From Eonycteris spelaea (lineage: Eukaryota; Chordata; Mammalia; Chiroptera; Pteropodidae): 64,000 bases of DNA. Location of the stretch: positions 2,790,001-2,854,000 of the forward strand of contig PUFA01000162.1 in the NCBI GenBank assembly GCA_003508835.1. Reading direction: 5' to 3'. Both the position numbers and the translations under genes were made by a program. Under the pieces are notes generated by a model. The model saw nothing but the letters and a program-made list of their open reading frames with translations, searched no databases and was not told where the DNA came from. Below, in pieces: positions 45,985 to 57,020 of the stretch. Each line of letters begins with the position of its first letter. The stretch's first letter is position 1.

Positions 45985-46130
45985 CTATATAATTAGGTAA
46001 GTGCCAGGTGGGTACTGGTCTGATCAGGAGATCACTTTGTAGATAATGTAGATGTCTAATCACTGTGCTATATACCTAAAATAACATAAAAGAATGTTTG
46101 ACATCAACTGTAATTTAAAAAAAGAAAAAT
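45985..46130 (+). mobile_element. L1 3' terminus, 5'-truncated
   Basis: Sense L1 3' end of the laurasiatherian type: 'ggtctgatcaggagatcact', 'ttgtagataatgtagatgtc', 'taatcactgtgctatatacc', 'taaaataacataaaagaatg', 'ttgacatcaactgtaattt' and an A-rich tail at about 46115-46130. About 145 bases, typical of a severely 5'-truncated insertion. Confidence 0.85.
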
Positions 46131-46325
46131 AATGAGTGTGGCTATGTTCAATACAGTTTTATGTATGGACACTGAAATTCAAATTTTATATAAATTTCAT
46201 TGTCATAAATATTATTCTTTTGATTTTTTCCCCACCATTTAAAAAATGTAAAACCATTCTTAGCTTGTGAGCTGTACAGAACAGACTGGGGTTAGGATTT
46301 AGCCCCAGACCTCTGCTCTAAAAGA
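46131..46325 (+). mobile_element. hAT-like element, right part
   Basis: Same family as 15260-15481 and 60469-60662, here with the longer 3' part: 'gtatggacactgaaattcaa', 'attttatataaatttcattg', 'ataaatattattcttttgat', 'ccatttaaaaaatgtaaaac' and 'cattcttagcttgtgagctg'. It directly follows the A tail of the L1 terminus. Confidence 0.75.
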
Positions 46326-47954
46326 TAAGAGCCCTTAAAATAATAATACTCACTATGTAAGCCCTAGAAAAAGTCAGTGTTCACATGTCCTTGATTGTCT
46401 TGTAACTTTCTGTTAGCGAATTAAATTATAATTGGAACAAAGTTAATACTTTGCACATGGAAAAAATTAAAATTAATTGAAAAATAGAATTTTATATGAT
46501 TCTAAAAAATAATATTCTTTGTATGACATACTTCTCAAGGAGGCAATATAGTTATTTCTGTAGGAAGATGCAGTAAAACATTGGTTAACTAGAATTCATA
46601 TGCAATAATCTCAAATATCTGGTTAATTTTTAGTAATGAGGATTATGACTTTAAAAAGAGTTCAGTCTCTTTCTGCCTTATTAAACATGATAAATGTTAT
46701 TTAACCTTAATTTGATAATGTGTAATATTACAGAATTTTATAATAATATTTTCATTGTATAATACCATAGTTATAGTTTGAGAAAAATTCATTAGATTAT
46801 TTTTAATCTTTACTTACCAAAGACTATATTTTATGAGTTGTTTTCAGGTTATTATTTGGAATAGGATCAACTTCTATCCTTAAAAGTGTGGAGCAGTCAA
46901 CATTTGATAAGTCAGAATTCTAACTGGTTATTTTTTTAATTAATTAAAGTTTACTTTTTATCTATTATCTATCATTTACATGCCTACCTACCTATCACCT
47001 GTGTATCTATATTCATAGCCCAAATCATTTCTAAAATAATACAAGTAATGGCATTTTTATAACAACAAAATTTAAATTTGAATAATTCATGATTTTCATA
47101 CCCTCTTATTTCTCTGCATAATTATTTTTTTGAAGCAAGTTCTCTTTCTTTACGTTTTATTGTACTGTTTTCACTGCCTTGAAGTAAAAGTCTCATACTT
47201 TCTTCAGGCCTTCATTCATCTGTTCTAGCTACTTAATAGAAAAACGAAGGTCCATGGCCGGTGTGTCTGTGAAAAGATTTGAGTCAAGTGTAAGTAACAT
47301 CAAACCCAAATGCCAGGCAGACATATTCACTAAATCTTAGTTATTAGGCAAACCTTCTACAATTTGAGTCTACAGAGACTATTCTTATTCTTGTTTAGCT
47401 GTCTGGAGAATTTTCTGAATACGAATCTATCTCCCTTTACCACCAATCTGTGTACTTACAAAAAAAGATAAAACTGTTGCCTTTTGCATTCTTCAGCAGA
47501 CTGTTCTGTTTCATTAAAAATACATGGATATTCAACTTTAAAAAAAAATGCCTTCGTAGCGAAGGTAGAAGTCAGATAATTTATACAAGAGAGCAGTAAG
47601 CACAGAAGTAGCAGGACAGATAACATCAAAATATCACGCAACTGTGAAGTGATTTTAATATTTTTACCATCTTTGTGTAAATTCATTATCTGCAAACGTG
47701 CCATGTTGTTGAAGTAAATTGTGTGTTCACTTGAAATTGGAATGTTAAGAATTCAAAAAGCACTAAAACTTCAAAGCCTGCCAACATCTAAAGAGGGCTC
47801 TGCCAGTCCTTAACCTACTTCTTAACAAAAAGGCATCTGATTTAAGACATCATAAACTATAGCAAGTTATGGTAAAATATAGAAAACATACATAGTGAAC
47901 TAGAGTAGTTATTTCTTCCTAGAAAATGTTATAAGCACAGACCACTAGCCCTTA
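46326..47954. other. Unassigned AT-rich sequence
   Basis: No gene or repeat recognised. A short 'atctatcattta' type tract lies at about 46960-47010. Confidence 0.4.
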
Positions 47955-48075
47955 GCAGCTGTTTGTCATTGGGGATAATTATGCAATTTGTTTGATTCAA
48001 TATTGCCACTGTAAAATGAGGTTAATAATATTTACTGCACATTCCTATTGGAGAGATTGTGTGAAATTAATTATT
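47955..48075 (+). mobile_element. MIR SINE fragment
   Basis: Sense MIR core and 3' side: 'gccactgtaaaatgaggtta', 'ataatatttactgcacattc' and 'ggagagattgtgtgaaatta', matching 'catctgtaaaatggggataa' and 'gttgtgaggattaaat'. Confidence 0.75.
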
Positions 48076-48089
48076 TAATTAAATAAGCA

Positions 48090-48185
48090 AATAACATTGA
48101 ACCCTAATATGTGCCAGACATTTGCTGGATTCTGGGTACAGGGCAGGCCCAGAGTCTCTACCGTCATAAAGTACTGGGTTTTACA
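48090..48185 (-). mobile_element. L2 LINE 3' fragment
   Basis: Antisense L2: 'taatatgtgccagacatttg', 'ctggattctgggtacagggc' and 'cagagtctctaccgtcataa'. It abuts the MIR to its left. Confidence 0.65.
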
Positions 48186-48379
48186 AACAGAATCTTTCAA
48201 AAAATGCTAATTATCATAATATTCTTTCCTCCTGCTTACGCCTTCTGCTCTTGGGAGCCTGGTTGATTAGAAAAAAAAAAAAAAAGACAAAATAATAGTA
48301 CCCTTTTTCATCAAATTCAACTCTATCTTCTAACTATGTACAGGCACTCGGGCAAATTATTGTAACTTTTATTTCATTC

Positions 48380-48815
48380 AGAATAGCCAGTTACCTTGTG
48401 TAGCAATTGATGTCAGTGCCGTACCCATATCTCTCTCCTTCACCACTCAGCCTCTTAGCACCTGTGTTTGTTTGCTTGTGGGCCTCTTTCTCTTGCCACC
48501 AGAGCATGCTCTGTCCTCCCATGTGGCAAGCTGCCTCTGGAAGCATCCCTGACCAGAGACCAGCAGGAGCTGGTGTATGAACACTCTGCAACCAATGGGT
48601 GGAACTACTCTAAGGTGTCAGTCAGCGTTCTGCAAGGGCTCCCAGCATTTCAATGCAGAATCAAGCTCTAGTTACCCACAATGAAATCTCAATAAGAAAA
48701 ACTCCATGGACTTTTCTTTCTACCCCACCAGTGTTTTGAGTTCACCTCACAAATAAATTACTCACACTCAAATCCTGGGGTCTGCTTCTAGGAGAGCCCC
48801 TCATAAAATAAAACA
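48380..48815 (+). mobile_element. Possible ancient LTR, unnamed
   Basis: The right end resembles a retroviral-type LTR end: 'acaaataaattactcacact' (with AATAAA), then 'caaatcctggggtctgcttc' and 'taggagagcccc'. The left part is GC-richer and unrecognised. No clear TG...CA ends or target duplications. The frames on both strands at 48391-48671 are not recognised as proteins. Confidence 0.35.
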
Positions 48816-49816
48816 CTCTGGCAGAATGTGAATTTAGGTTTATTCTACAGATTCTTTCTTTTCAGGATTATCAGGGTTATGCCAAAGGCACTAAAATAAT
48901 CTTATTAACAATGAGCCAGGGTAGATCCTGGCCTGAACAACTTTAAACAATTCAAAAACGTTTTTTTAAAAATTTTTTTAAAATTTTGAGATTATAATCT
49001 CCAAATCTCCCCACTAAATAAATATATGATATTTCTAACATTTACTGCCATCCTTATCACTGCAAACAGGTACCAATTTTGACCAGAATCGACATTTGAT
49101 TATATGTTTTATATTTAACCCAGTTATGTTTTAAAAATCTTATACTTCCAAGTAAAACATGCATTTTTAGAAATCACAAAATTCACTTCTTATTAATCTA
49201 GCACCCAATCTCTGTAACCATTGGTCTATGACCATCAAACATCTTTTCATTATAGTATTTGCCACAGGAATATGAAGAATATTAAACAAATTGCAAAAAT
49301 ATTGGACCAAGATTTTTCTTCTAAAGAATTTTTGTCATATTCCTCAAGAACTGTTGATCCCTTATGTTATGTTTTAAGCAGTAACTTTTCACAAAGATAA
49401 TTTGATGGAAAATTTTTTTACCCCAACGTCCCTCTGCACGGTAACAGCATCTAGATTAGAATCACTTTGTCACATGACTATTTCTAATGATTAGGCTAAC
49501 AACAGACAGAAGATAATAGGATGACTTTTCAAAAGGGTGCTACCATTCCAATGATTGAGAGACCAGTTAAAACTTTGGAATTAAACTCATTGTCTCCATG
49601 CATTACTGAGTCGTCCTACGGAACTTATTTTTTTACTTCTCAGGAAAGTGTATAACTAAATTAACATAATTTAGCTATTTAATCTTCTTTTAAAGTATAT
49701 TTCCAGGTATGTATTATAGGTATTTAACCAGTGCATAGAGATATAAAGAAAATTGAACATTGTAGCAAAGAGTATTCTATTTTAAAATAATGTATCTGGG
49801 TATAAGCATATGTATT
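48816..49816. other. Unassigned AT-rich sequence
   Basis: No gene or repeat recognised. Confidence 0.4.
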
Positions 49817-50150
49817 TTGTCTTAGTCCCTTTGGGTTACTATAAGAGAATACCACAGAATGAATAGTTTTTAAACAATATTTCTTATAGTTCCAAGATCA
49901 GAGTGCTAGGGTGGTTAGGTGAGGGCTGTCTTCCAGGTCACAGAATGCTCAGTGTGTTCTCATATGGCGGAAGGGGTGAGAGAGCTCTCTAGGGTCTCTT
50001 TTATAAGGTATCGATCCTATCCAGGAGAGTTGCATGCTCATGACCTAATCATTTCCCAAAGACCCTATCTCCTAATATTACTATCACATCAGGCTTTAGG
50101 ATTTCAACATACAAATTTTAGGGGGGCACAAACATTCAGACCATAGCACA
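49817..50150 (-). mobile_element. MST/MLT1-type MaLR LTR
   Basis: Antisense LTR: 'cttagtccctttgggttact' at the left end, then 'agaataccacagaatgaata', 'gtgttctcatatggcggaag', 'tcttttataaggtatcgatc', 'catgacctaatcatttccca', 'agaccctatctcctaatatt', 'atttcaacatacaaatttta' and 'ggggcacaaacattcagacc' at the right end. About 335 bases, full length or nearly so. Solo LTR. Confidence 0.9.
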
Positions 50151-50279
50151 TGTATCCAGCTCTACTTACCTCTTATTTATATGTGAACACATTAGATTTT
50201 GGAACCATTCTAATTGGCTCCATATGCTGTGCTGAACAGTGAGAAGTTTGCTTTATGCATTAGTAAGAAACCCTTTCTC

Positions 50280-50445
50280 AGAATTCTGGAATAATGTTGA
50301 GATCTCAGAGAATAAATTAGGTTACTTTATTGTAAAAATACAGTTCATAATACATATAATATAAAATGTGTTAATCAACTTTTTATGTTATCAGTAAAGC
50401 TGCTGGTCATTAGTGAGCGATTAGTAGTTGGCGAATCTCCATCAA
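50280..50445 (-). mobile_element. Tigger-type DNA transposon fragment
   Basis: Antisense MER2/Tigger middle region: 'ggttactttattgtaaaaat', 'acagttcataatacatataa', 'gtgttaatcaactttttatg', 'ttatcagtaaagctgctggt' and 'gattagtagttgg'. It shares with the copy at 52597-52855 a left block 'gaattctggaataatgttga' plus 'gatctcagagaa' that I do not know from MER2, so both belong to one variant. Confidence 0.75.
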
Positions 50446-51187
50446 ATGAATAACAGGCCTAGAAAGTATACAAGTGAAAATATTTAGAGTAAATTAACTG
50501 TCTTTATACTAGATAGCTTTCATATAACTACTCTAAATTTTTTTTCTTGGTGATATAAAAAAATATCCTATACCATTGGTCTATATAGTCACCTTTTTAA
50601 ACCCCATTTAATTCTTGAGGTCCTCCTTTGAAACTACCTACCATCTAATTTTGTTACTCCCCAGAGCATTACCAGAAAGGAAATATCCAGTTTCCTGTCA
50701 CAAGTTATTTTCCTTTTTCCTAAGCTAACTGACTAGAGCTGCCTGCTTGGTGAATTGTAAATGAGCTTCAGTCCAAGTGGCTGTCTTTCATAATGAATTT
50801 TTGTCAAAGAAAAAACAACATGTAGAGAGAACAGGCACACACATTGACTGCAATGCAGTGACAAAACAAAGTACTTGAGTCACTTATTTAAAAAAACAGA
50901 CCTCTGCAAACAGAATTGGGGTGTCTAATCCAATTTCCACAGACTTGCCCACACAGAAGCAGCATTATTGATCTTCTCTAACTGCTCAAGTCCAGGGCCT
51001 GTGGTTTTGTTGTTTCTGTCACCCCCTAAATACTTCAGTTGATACCGAAACAGCATAGGCAATGGCTAGAATGAAACTAGCATTAAGATCTGTTTGTTTG
51101 TAAATAAAAATTTGCTTTTGACTTTAATCAACTTATGTTGGATTTTGACATTTGGACTTTTAAAAAATAATAAAAATCTGGGACTTA
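50446..51187. other. Unassigned sequence including a candidate conserved block
   Basis: No repeat recognised. The part at about 50690-51070 is free of simple sequence and of mixed composition, and has a single-copy look. Confidence 0.4.
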
Positions 51188-51209
51188 TACACACACACAC
51201 ACACACACA
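51188..51209. repeat. (AC)11 microsatellite
   Basis: Eleven perfect AC units. Confidence 0.95.
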
Positions 51210-52026
51210 TTTAACTTTTTCTTTATTTAGTCTTCTCTGTTGTCTGTGAGACTGGTTTCAAGCAGTCCGGGTGAGTGCAGGGTCAACTCAGTTACATGTG
51301 AATCACCATGAGATTAATAAGTTGCTGGCCTTGGGTATCTTACTACCTCTTAGGGAACAGACATGTACACAATGATGATATATAGCCATATGTGCGAAGT
51401 TGTAGAAGAGGTATGAAGCAGAGAGGAGGAAATTATCTGCAGACAGGAAAACTACCATGAACCACTTTCTCTGAGGTTTCTTTCTTTACTTGAATTCCAC
51501 GAGTCTAAATCTCTCAATGTGACTAACCCAACTGAGCTGTTCGAGCTGTGTCCATGACTTTAAATGTACCTTCTTTGATGGGAAACAAAAGTCCTGTATA
51601 TAGAATAGATATTGGTATGCTGCTGTGACTGTCTGGAGCTTATCTTTCTTCATGTTGGCTTGAGACTAGGTCTCTGAAGTTTGGGAAGGCAGCTGCAGTC
51701 CCTCCTGGAAAACAGTGGAGTAGAATGCCACGTGTGAGCACCTGGGTTCTGAAATGTGATTCAAGTTACTGAGTGGGAGGGATTTCAAAAATATGCTACT
51801 CGAGTCCCACAAAGGGGCACCAGGGTGAGCAAGGAAATTGTTGGCTCTGAGTAAAAATTCCCAGACTCTGTCCTGTGCAATTTCAACGAGCATCATTTAC
51901 ATGGACTAAAATGTGAGTGACTTCTACAGTTGCCCAGTAGCAGTCTACACACTCATGGGAAATTTACTTCTGGACGTAATTCTCAGTCTCCACCTTTCAC
52001 ATAAGAGAAGCTTCTTCTGTATAGTG
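51210..52026. other. Unassigned sequence, GC-richer at its right
   Basis: No gene or confident repeat. The block at about 51660-51900 is GC-richer; the minus-strand frame there is unrecognised. Confidence 0.4.
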
Positions 52027-52074
52027 ACAAAAAATTATTGCATCTTATTTTGTAGGAAAACATTTGTGTATATG

Positions 52075-52117
<43 letters not shown>

Positions 52118-52191
52118 AAATTATGATTTACATTTTACATTTTACAAAAAATTATTGCATCTTATTTTGTAGGAAAACATTTGTGTATATG

Positions 52192-52236
<45 letters not shown>

Positions 52237-52257
52237 AAATTATGATTTACATTTTAC
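52027..52257 (+). repeat. 117-bp tandem duplication containing TA/TG microsatellites
   Basis: Two copies, 52027-52143 and 52144-52257, each running from 'acaaaaaattattgcatctt' through a (TA)n(TG)n tract to 'aattatgatttacattttac'. Outside the microsatellite they are essentially identical; inside it they differ in the number of TA and TG units. The word 'attttac' sits at both edges and may have served as microhomology. Either a very recent tandem duplication or an assembly error that kept two alleles. Confidence 0.95.
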
Positions 52258-52596
52258 AATGTATTTTAATCCTCATAATTTTTTAGGAAGTGGATAGGGA
52301 GTTATCAGTCCATTTTCCATAAGTGAAGATGAGCTGCAAAAAAATTAGTGTGACTTAATCGAAACTTCCATTAAGTAATTAAATTAGAGCTCAGTTATCC
52401 CTTAGTTCTGTCAGCAAGGTCAGGGGGAAAATCAGCCCTTGTAGCTGGGACCAGGTCTACCGGATCAGTTCTGTTCTACCTCCTAGAATTTTCCATTGAG
52501 TAATGGGTTTCTCTAGTGGAATTGCCAGGTCCCTGTTTTTCCACTTAAGTGTTTTTCCCTTTCTGGTTTTCTATAGAGAATAAAGATTTTTTAAAT
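52258..52596. other. Unassigned sequence
   Basis: Nothing recognised. Confidence 0.4.
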
Positions 52597-52855
52597 AAGA
52601 ATTCTGGAATAATGTTGAGATCTCAGAGAAGAATAAATTGGTAACTAGGTTACTTTATTGTAAACATACAGTACATGATACATAAAACAAAATGTATGAA
52701 TCAACTTTTTATGATATCAGTAAAGCTGCTGGTTATCAGTGGACAATTAGTAGTTAAGTTTTTGAGTAGTCAAAATTTATATGCGAATTTTTGACTGTAT
52801 AGGAGTTGGCACCCCAACTCCGTGTTGTTCAAGAGCTAACTGTATAATTATGATA
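52597..52855 (-). mobile_element. Tigger/MER2-type DNA transposon, one end intact
   Basis: Antisense MER2-like: 'ggttactttattgtaaacat', 'gaatcaactttttatgatat', 'cagtaaagctgctggttatc', 'acaattagtagttaagtttt', 'tgagtagtcaaaatttatat', 'ggagttggcaccccaactcc' and the terminal repeat 'gttgttcaagagctaactgt' followed by TA, the Tigger target dinucleotide. Same variant as 50280-50445. Confidence 0.9.
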
Positions 52856-52989
52856 AATTCTATAAAGCAAAATTAAAAGATTTTATAAAAGTAAATGGCA
52901 AGTAGCTGAATTAGTCTAGGCACTAATAAGACTAAGAAAACTCATCTAAGTCTGTAACTGAGACCACGAGGATAACTTGAAGTTATTTG

Positions 52990-53212
52990 AATGGAAAGGA
53001 GACAGCTCGTGTATGGAAATGACTGTGGGAGGGGTTTGCTGGTAGCAAGGTCCAGGCAGAGGGAACAGCATGTTTGAAGACACGGTGCCCTGTGGTATAT
53101 TTGAGAACTTGAAAGGTCTGAGTGGCTGTTGCAACATGAGGCAGGGGAGAGGGCTAAAAATTAATGTTGGTGACATTAGCAGGGGTAGATCATACATGGT
53201 CTCATGGATTGT
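52990..53212 (-). mobile_element. L2 LINE fragment
   Basis: Antisense L2: 'ggcagagggaacagcatgtt', 'tgaagacacggtgccctg', 'tgagaacttgaaaggtctga', 'gtggctgttgcaacatga' and 'ggtagatcatacatggtctc'. It stops where the MLT1 LTR begins. Confidence 0.75.
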
Positions 53213-53640
53213 TTCACTAATCTATTGTAGCATAACAAACTACCCCAAATATTAGATACTTAAAACAACAACTTATTGTTTCTGATAATTATGCATGTTG
53301 GCTGGGTTCAGCTGGGTCATTTGGCTGCATTCAGCTGTGAGCTCAGCTGGGGATCCACTTATGTCTGTGGTTTCATCTGGGTGGCTGGAATATATGGGGA
53401 CTGACTCTTTGCATATGGTTTCTAATAATTCACTAATCTAGCCTCAGCTTCTTAAAAGTTGGCTTGATTCCAAAAGGATGAGAACAAAAGGTGCCAGACT
53501 ATTTTCTGACCCAGCCCCAGAACTGGCACAGCCATTATTTTGGTCAAGATGAGTCACAAGGCCATGCCAGGCTCAAGGGGAAATAACTCCCATCTCTTTT
53601 TAGGAGTTGTGATAAATCTGTGGAGAGAGGGAGGAGTTTT
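53213..53640 (-). mobile_element. MLT1-type MaLR LTR
   Basis: Antisense LTR: 'attgtagcataacaaactac' and 'gatacttaaaacaacaactt' at the left end, 'gggttcagctgggtcatttg', 'tgggtggctggaatatatgg', 'tgagtcacaaggccatgcca' and 'ggctcaaggggaaataactc' further right. About 430 bases. Confidence 0.85.
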
Positions 53641-53724
53641 GTTATGAAGAATCTTTGGAAACAGTAAACCGCATAGAAAATTTTAAGCATTTTGGAATTG
53701 AGATTTTTATTATTTATTGTATGC

Positions 53725-53895
53725 CTAGCATGCTTGAAATACCTTATTTTCTATGATCCCCATAATAGTGTAATGAAGTGTGCAATATTATCATTATCTT
53801 CTCCTTATGTCAGACTGGTCCCAAAACTATTAAGTGACAGGACCAGGCATCGACTGATGCCTAACTAAAACCAGTCTGTGTTCTTAACCTCTGTG
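53725..53895 (-). mobile_element. MIR SINE
   Basis: Antisense MIR: 'ctatgatccccataatagtg', 'tatcattatcttctccttat', 'aagtgacaggaccaggcatc' and 'agtctgtgttcttaacctct'. The core is decayed but order and spacing hold. Confidence 0.65.
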
Positions 53896-55579
53896 TCTCT
53901 GTGTGACCATTTTGCTGGTTTTCAGTCTTATTCCCATTGTCTTTTCAATCATGACATGAGGTCCTATGAGGATGAGTAAAAGTGTTAAAATGATAATAGT
54001 TAAAGCCATCTTGCATAAGTTGAAAGTACAAGAGTGTCTACCTTTGGGTAAATCTCCTTATTCCACTTTCTGATGCATTTCAGAAAATAAATTAATCATT
54101 CATGAACAAAGAAGTTCATTAGCTCTAACTTGCTAACCTCCTCTGCCGTTAGTATAAGCCGAGACTCCTGAAGTTCCACTGACTTAATGGAGACACATTG
54201 CAGTGACATTAGAGGCTCCCTTTCCATCTAGTTACTCTTGCCAATTGCTTATTTATTTCTGGGAATCCCAAAGACATGTGCCATGTGGCATCATAAATAA
54301 ATTTTTCTACCACCACCAGGTCGTCACCACTTTTCTCTCCTACACCAGCATTTTTAGTGAGAGTTCCTTCTAAAACTTCCATGTATCTAAAACTTCCTTG
54401 TGTGTTTGGTGCTGAAATGGTGAAATTGCCTCCATTTCCTTTTGTGTTTAATTCTTTTAGAGATATATCTCATGCTCTGCCTCACATCCTGATAGCTTAT
54501 AAGATTTATAGTGGAAGTTTTAAGTCATGCAGCAAGACATTTAGAAATTTTTAAGTTATACAGCAAGGCATTTATATGGCTCCTTGAGGAGGAACTAGGA
54601 ACAAATCCAAATGGCTAATACCACATAGTACTCAGGTTTTTGTCTTTCCCTTTGCTGACCAAGGTTTTGATTTTGGTTTGAGCTTTTATGACTTCATCTT
54701 TACTTAGGATATTTTTTTTTCCCCCAGAAGGGTCATTAGTCCCTCAAATAATAGACTTGTAAGAGCTGTCCTACCATTCTTCAGCATGATTGTGCATGTA
54801 TGAGTACTGGGGTCTACAGCAATTTAAGCTTGAGCTGGTGTCCTTAAAGTACTATCACATCAGTGATATTTTCTGTAAATTCAAACAAATTTTATATTTT
54901 AACCTCATGTGACTTCAGTGCAGTATTGAGGTAATCATGACATGCATGGGTTAATAAAGACATTTTTACTTATGAAAAAAAATTGCTAGGGCTACAGCTA
55001 AGCTATTAAACTATCGTATTAACCAAACAACTATTTGATGAATTAACATTTTTACTTATAGCTGAGTTGTTTTCGAGCTTTAAAGGACACAGGTGTTTTC
55101 TCTGAAAGAAATTGTCAGCACATTCCAACTGGCAGATCTGTGTGTCAAAGTGTAATTGGTTGAGATAATTTTGAAAAGAGCCTGTTATGTTTATAAAAGC
55201 TTTTCACGTATTACATGGCTGCTCCAACTTCATAGTCTTTGTTATTAGCCCATTTGACCTTCCAGGTGGTTGAATGCCTTAAGACTGTCAGAGGAAATAA
55301 AGGTAAAGAATTATGTGTTTCAATTATTAAAAAACTTCCTAGAAGAAAGGCCATTTTTCTTTGAAAAATCAATTTTCCAAAACACAAGTGTTGTTTTTTT
55401 TTTTTTAATTTGGAAAAAAGAAAGCAGCTTTTGCCACTTCCAAATACCATTCAAGTAAGTAGCAAGATTAGGATGTTATGCAGAAATAGGTCAATGACAG
55501 TGACAGTTTTATTTGAATGAGCGATAGATTAATTATAACAAAAGTTTATTTTAGAAGAGACAAGTACGTATACTATCAC
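53896..55579. other. Unassigned sequence
   Basis: No gene or repeat recognised. The parts at about 54120-54310 and 55040-55200 have a single-copy look. The frames on both strands at 55211-55458 span a T12 run and are not recognisable. Confidence 0.4.
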
Positions 55580-56000
55580 TAAGATAAAATCTGTGTCCTA
55601 AGCCACCCCAAAATGTAGTTGTTTAAAAGAACAGTGATGTATTATTATTCATGATTCTCTGTATTGACTGGACTCAGTGAGCTAACCTTGTGCTCCACGT
55701 GGTATAGCTGAGGTCACATATACAGTGAGACTATCTAAGATAACCTCGTGTCCTCATGTCTCACTAAACCTTATGTCATTATATAGTAGCCTAGGCTTAT
55801 TTGCAGTTTGGTTACTGGCTTTCAAGAGCCAAATATTAAAGCTACCAGCCTTTTTAAGGCTTAGGCTGAGAACTGGCCTTTTGGTCCCCCCCACCCTTTT
55901 TTTTTGATCAAAGCAAGTCACCAAGTTAAGCCAAATTCAAGAAGAGGAATATTAGAGTCCCCTCTTAATGGGAGAAGTGGCAAAGAGTATGAAACTATCT
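55580..56000 (-). mobile_element. MLT1-like LTR, diverged
   Basis: Antisense MLT1-like words: 'caaaatgtagttgtttaaaa' at the left, 'gactggactcagtgagctaa' in the middle, and at the right 'atcaaagcaagtcaccaagt' with 'gccaaattcaagaagaggaa' and 'cccctcttaatgggagaagt', which match the later part of several MLT1 subfamilies. Ends uncertain. Confidence 0.6.
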
Positions 56001-56029
56001 TTAATTCACCATAGAGATAATAATGTATT

Positions 56030-56100
56030 AATTCACTTAAGATTTGAGTGTCTACTATATCTGACACTATTCCTAGGGAAATGAGGAGTTATCTCTTGAA
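56030..56100 (-). mobile_element. Short L2-like fragment
   Basis: 'attgattcacttaagatttgag'-type text with 'gtctactatatctgacacta' and 'ttcctagggaaatgagga' matches the antisense L2 3' tip. Too short to be sure. Confidence 0.4.
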
Positions 56101-56164
56101 GCTATATCTTGTTTAATTCTTTCAGCTTTATTCATGACAAGCTATTCAATCTGAACACATTTCT

Positions 56165-56335
56165 TTTCATCTCCCTGACTTACTCTTCTAATCTGTAAAA
56201 TGGAGATAATAATAATAGTTGCTTTACATATAATTCAGCAATTTTCACAATTGTTATGTATATAAAGCACTTAGAGTTAATACATGTAAAGAATAGAGAA
56301 CAATGCCAGGAACATAACAATTCATGAGACAGTTG
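56165..56335 (+). mobile_element. MIR SINE
   Basis: Sense MIR: 'actcttctaatctgtaaaat', 'ggagataataataatagttg', 'ataaagcacttagagttaat' and 'caatgccaggaacataacaa'. A partial repeat of the 'aagcacttag' region appears in the middle. Confidence 0.75.
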
Positions 56336-56559
56336 TTATTACTAATGAGAAAAGTGAAGTCAAGGGGGTTGTGAGTTGCCACTCAGCTGTTTAATGGCAG
56401 ATTGTTTAAGCAGCACACGATAAAATTGACTTGCATTTATTTTCTAATAAAACGAGCAAAGCTTCCTGCAAAATATAGTGGACTTGCTTTGTAATACACT
56501 CTGGAAACATTTCATAAGCAAGTTACATAGATTTAAAGGATATATTTTTTCATTTTGAG

Positions 56560-57020
56560 TTCTGGCTCCAGTCCAATTACTGTCATGGCCCTTCAGGACT
56601 GGACACCTCACCTCCTCGAGTCTATTTTAATTTCTTCCCTGTCAAACATGACACTTCGGCCATATCAGATCACTTGTAGTTCCCAATTTAATGTGCTGTT
56701 TCACTCTCCCATGCCTTTACATACACTGTTCTCAGTTCCTGAAATGCTCACATCCTATTATTTTAAACCCTGGCTATTATCTGTTCCTTTTTTCTCACTT
56801 ATCTTAAATATTTCCAATTACCTTCCTGACATCCAGAATCTGTTGCTTAAAGATGATGAAATATAATGGTAGTTTAATTGGGTACATTTTTTTTTCTTGT
56901 TCTCAAACCACACAATTACTTCTTTTATGAGACTCAATCATACTTTTAATTGTCTCTTACTTATCCATCTCCATAATCTCTCTAAATCGGAGGACATGAA
57001 ATGACTCTTCTGAATTTTCA
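56560..57020 (+). mobile_element. L2 LINE fragment
   Basis: Sense L2: 'gttctggctccagtccaatt', 'gtgctgtttcactctcccat', 'gcctttacatacactgttct', 'cagttcctgaaatgctcaca' and, further right, 'cacacaattacttcttttat' and 'gtctcttacttatccatctc'. The reading frame at 56555-56866 is a by-product and not a gene. Confidence 0.7.
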
